Assembly: GCF_014697585.1 (NCBI RefSeq)
Contig: NZ_JACJSB010000023.1
Coordinates: 1-64,000 of the forward strand
Length of the DNA: 64,000 nt
Reading direction: 5' to 3'
From: Dolichospermum sp. FACHB-1091
GTDB lineage: Bacteria; Cyanobacteriota; Cyanobacteriia; Cyanobacteriales; Nostocaceae
The position numbers were made by a program, and so were the translations under genes. Positions within the stretch are counted from its first letter, which is position 1. Every line of letters begins with the position of its first letter. This document shows positions 62,985 through 64,000 of the stretch, piece by piece. The notes beneath the pieces were generated by a model. The model worked only from the letters and a program-made list of their open reading frames with translations, ran no database searches and was not told the origin of the DNA.

Positions 62985-64000
62985 ATGCAAATGCTGAGAT
63001 TAACAGGTTATAAAATACTTGAAAAAATTTATTCTAGTAGCGAAACTTTGGTCTTTCGAGGCATAAGAGAAAAAGACCAAATATCAGTAGTTATCAAGTT
63101 TTTACGTCATGAGTACCCAAAATTCGAGAAATTGGTACAGTTTCGTAATGAATATACTATTATCAAAAATCTGAATATTGCCGGCATTGTTAAAACCTAT
63201 GGACTGGAAAATTATGAAAACGGCTATGCTTTAATAATGGAGGATTTTGGGGGTATTTCTCTCCAGGAAAAAATTAAAGAATGGGGGGAAGGAGGTATGG
63301 GAAACAGCGCAGTAGGATTAAAAGAATTTTTCACTATTGCTTTACAAATAGTTTCTATTTTAGAAGAATTGCATCATCAAAGGGTGATTCACAAAGATAT
63401 AAAAGCCGCTAATATTCTGATTAAACCTAGCACCTTAGAAGTTAAGCTAATTGACTTTAGTATTGCTTGCTTACTTAACAGAGAAACTCAAACTCTCGCT
63501 AGTCCTCATGTTCTGGAAGGAACTTTATCATATTTGTCTCCAGAACAAACTGGACGTATTAACCGCTTGGTTGATTATCGCACAGATTTTTATTCTTTAG
63601 GTGTGACATTTTTTGAACTTTTGACTGGAGAATTACCTTTTGCTAGTAATGATCCCCTAGAATTGATACATTACCATATTGCTAAACAACCTCCATTATT
63701 ACATGATATTCATAGTCATATCCCCCCGATTTTATCGGCAATTATTCATAAATTGATGGCGAAAAATGCTGAATATCGCTATCAGTCTGCCCATGGGATT
63801 AAGTATGATTTAGAAATGTGTATAAAAGCTGGAGAAGAAACTGAAAATATTCAGACTTTTGAATTAGGAAAAAGAGATATTAGCGATCGCCTAACTATTC
63901 CTGAAAAACTGTATGGTAGAGAAGTAGAAGTAAAAACTCTGCTCACAGCTTTTGAGCGTATTTGTGCTAATAATAAGGAAATGATCCTGGTGGTTGGGTA
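62985..64000 (+). CDS. HstK-type hybrid Ser/Thr kinase (5' part, cut by window end)
   Basis: The first 338 codons of a large protein. A protein kinase domain starts almost at residue 1 (RLTGYKILEKIYSSSETLVFRG), with VVIKFL, catalytic loop HKDIKAANILI, DFG-equivalent LIDFSIACLL and the APE-like SPEQTGRINR. After residue 310 the sequence KLYGREVEVKTLLTAFERI opens the AAA/NACHT-like ATPase domain that follows in this family; the P-loop would be just beyond the window. Such proteins usually continue with TPR-like repeats, GAF and a histidine kinase. The HRD His-Arg-Asp is HKD here. ATG 62985 or 62991 may be the start. Confidence 0.9.
   Translation, partial: MQMLRLTGYKILEKIYSSSETLVFRGIREKDQISVVIKFLRHEYPKFEKLVQFRNEYTIIKNLNIAGIVKTYGLENYENGYALIMEDFGGISLQEKIKEWGEGGMGNSAVGLKEFFTIALQIVSILEELHHQRVIHKDIKAANILIKPSTLEVKLIDFSIACLLNRETQTLASPHVLEGTLSYLSPEQTGRINRLVDYRTDFYSLGVTFFELLTGELPFASNDPLELIHYHIAKQPPLLHDIHSHIPPILSAIIHKLMAKNAEYRYQSAHGIKYDLEMCIKAGEETENIQTFELGKRDISDRLTIPEKLYGREVEVKTLLTAFERICANNKEMILVVG

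Overview
The window looks like chromosomal DNA of a filamentous, heterocyst-forming cyanobacterium (order Nostocales, Anabaena/Dolichospermum/Nostoc-like). Evidence: plant-type carotenoid, chlorophyll and thylakoid genes (zeta-carotene desaturase, ChlD, a TxlA/HCF164-like thioredoxin, an HCF173-like SDR-CIA30 protein), many HIP1 octamers (GCGATCGC), heptanucleotide tandem repeats, a hetF-like gene with an NsiR1-type small-RNA array upstream, XisH/XisI proteins, a group I intron in a B12-dependent ribonucleotide reductase gene, and A+T-rich spacers full of small inverted-repeat elements.

Layout. 0.5-13.6 kb is mostly housekeeping: a small ribbon-helix-helix protein, crtQ, an SRPBCC protein, photolyase, a dihydroorotase-like protein without its metal ligands, txlA, a NIL-ferredoxin, a CHAD protein, a B12/radical-SAM enzyme, trpS, metF and a class IV aminotransferase. 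13.6-32.4 kb is accessory: a PaaK-like ligase, three zinc-ribbon Ser/Thr kinases, two VapBC-like modules plus shuffled antitoxin heads, Uma2, XisH/XisI, a DnaJ-pentapeptide protein beside a VWA protein, and a SUMF1-type protein whose C-terminus looks like a diversity-generating-retroelement target. pgk and a UspA gene sit inside this stretch. 32.6-45.4 kb holds an SDR, an IS630 relic, an AlbA_2/ATPase regulator, an RDD protein, rpmG-rpsR-RNase R, a periplasmic binding lipoprotein, the HCF173-like protein, a HugZ-like protein, a hydrolase and glnB (PII).

45.4-50.1 kb is the heterocyst block: hetF on the minus strand and six NsiR1-like units on the plus strand, each with a TCCGGA box exactly 36 bp before the conserved RNA start. 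50.2-53.1 kb is nrdJ, split by a 506-nt group I intron directly after the NPCG codons. 53.4-62.7 kb has a double histidine phosphatase, a dead IS200/IS605 element carrying a nested MITE, a two-gene DUF262 + HEPN module flanked by a second copy of the chlD 3' end, chlD itself, and intact and decayed Uma2 genes. The window ends inside a large HstK-type hybrid kinase.

Three dispersed inverted-repeat families recur. Family A has AGGACTTACGCAA ends and 5-6 bp target duplications. Family B is palindromic with TTTTACAGC ends. Family C has AAGTAGGT ends and a heptamer core. The best candidates for something not yet described are the DUF262-HEPN module with its duplicated chlD end, the kinase/VWA/DnaJ/SUMF1 signalling cluster with an orphan variable region, and the family of antitoxin heads sharing an extended -10 promoter.
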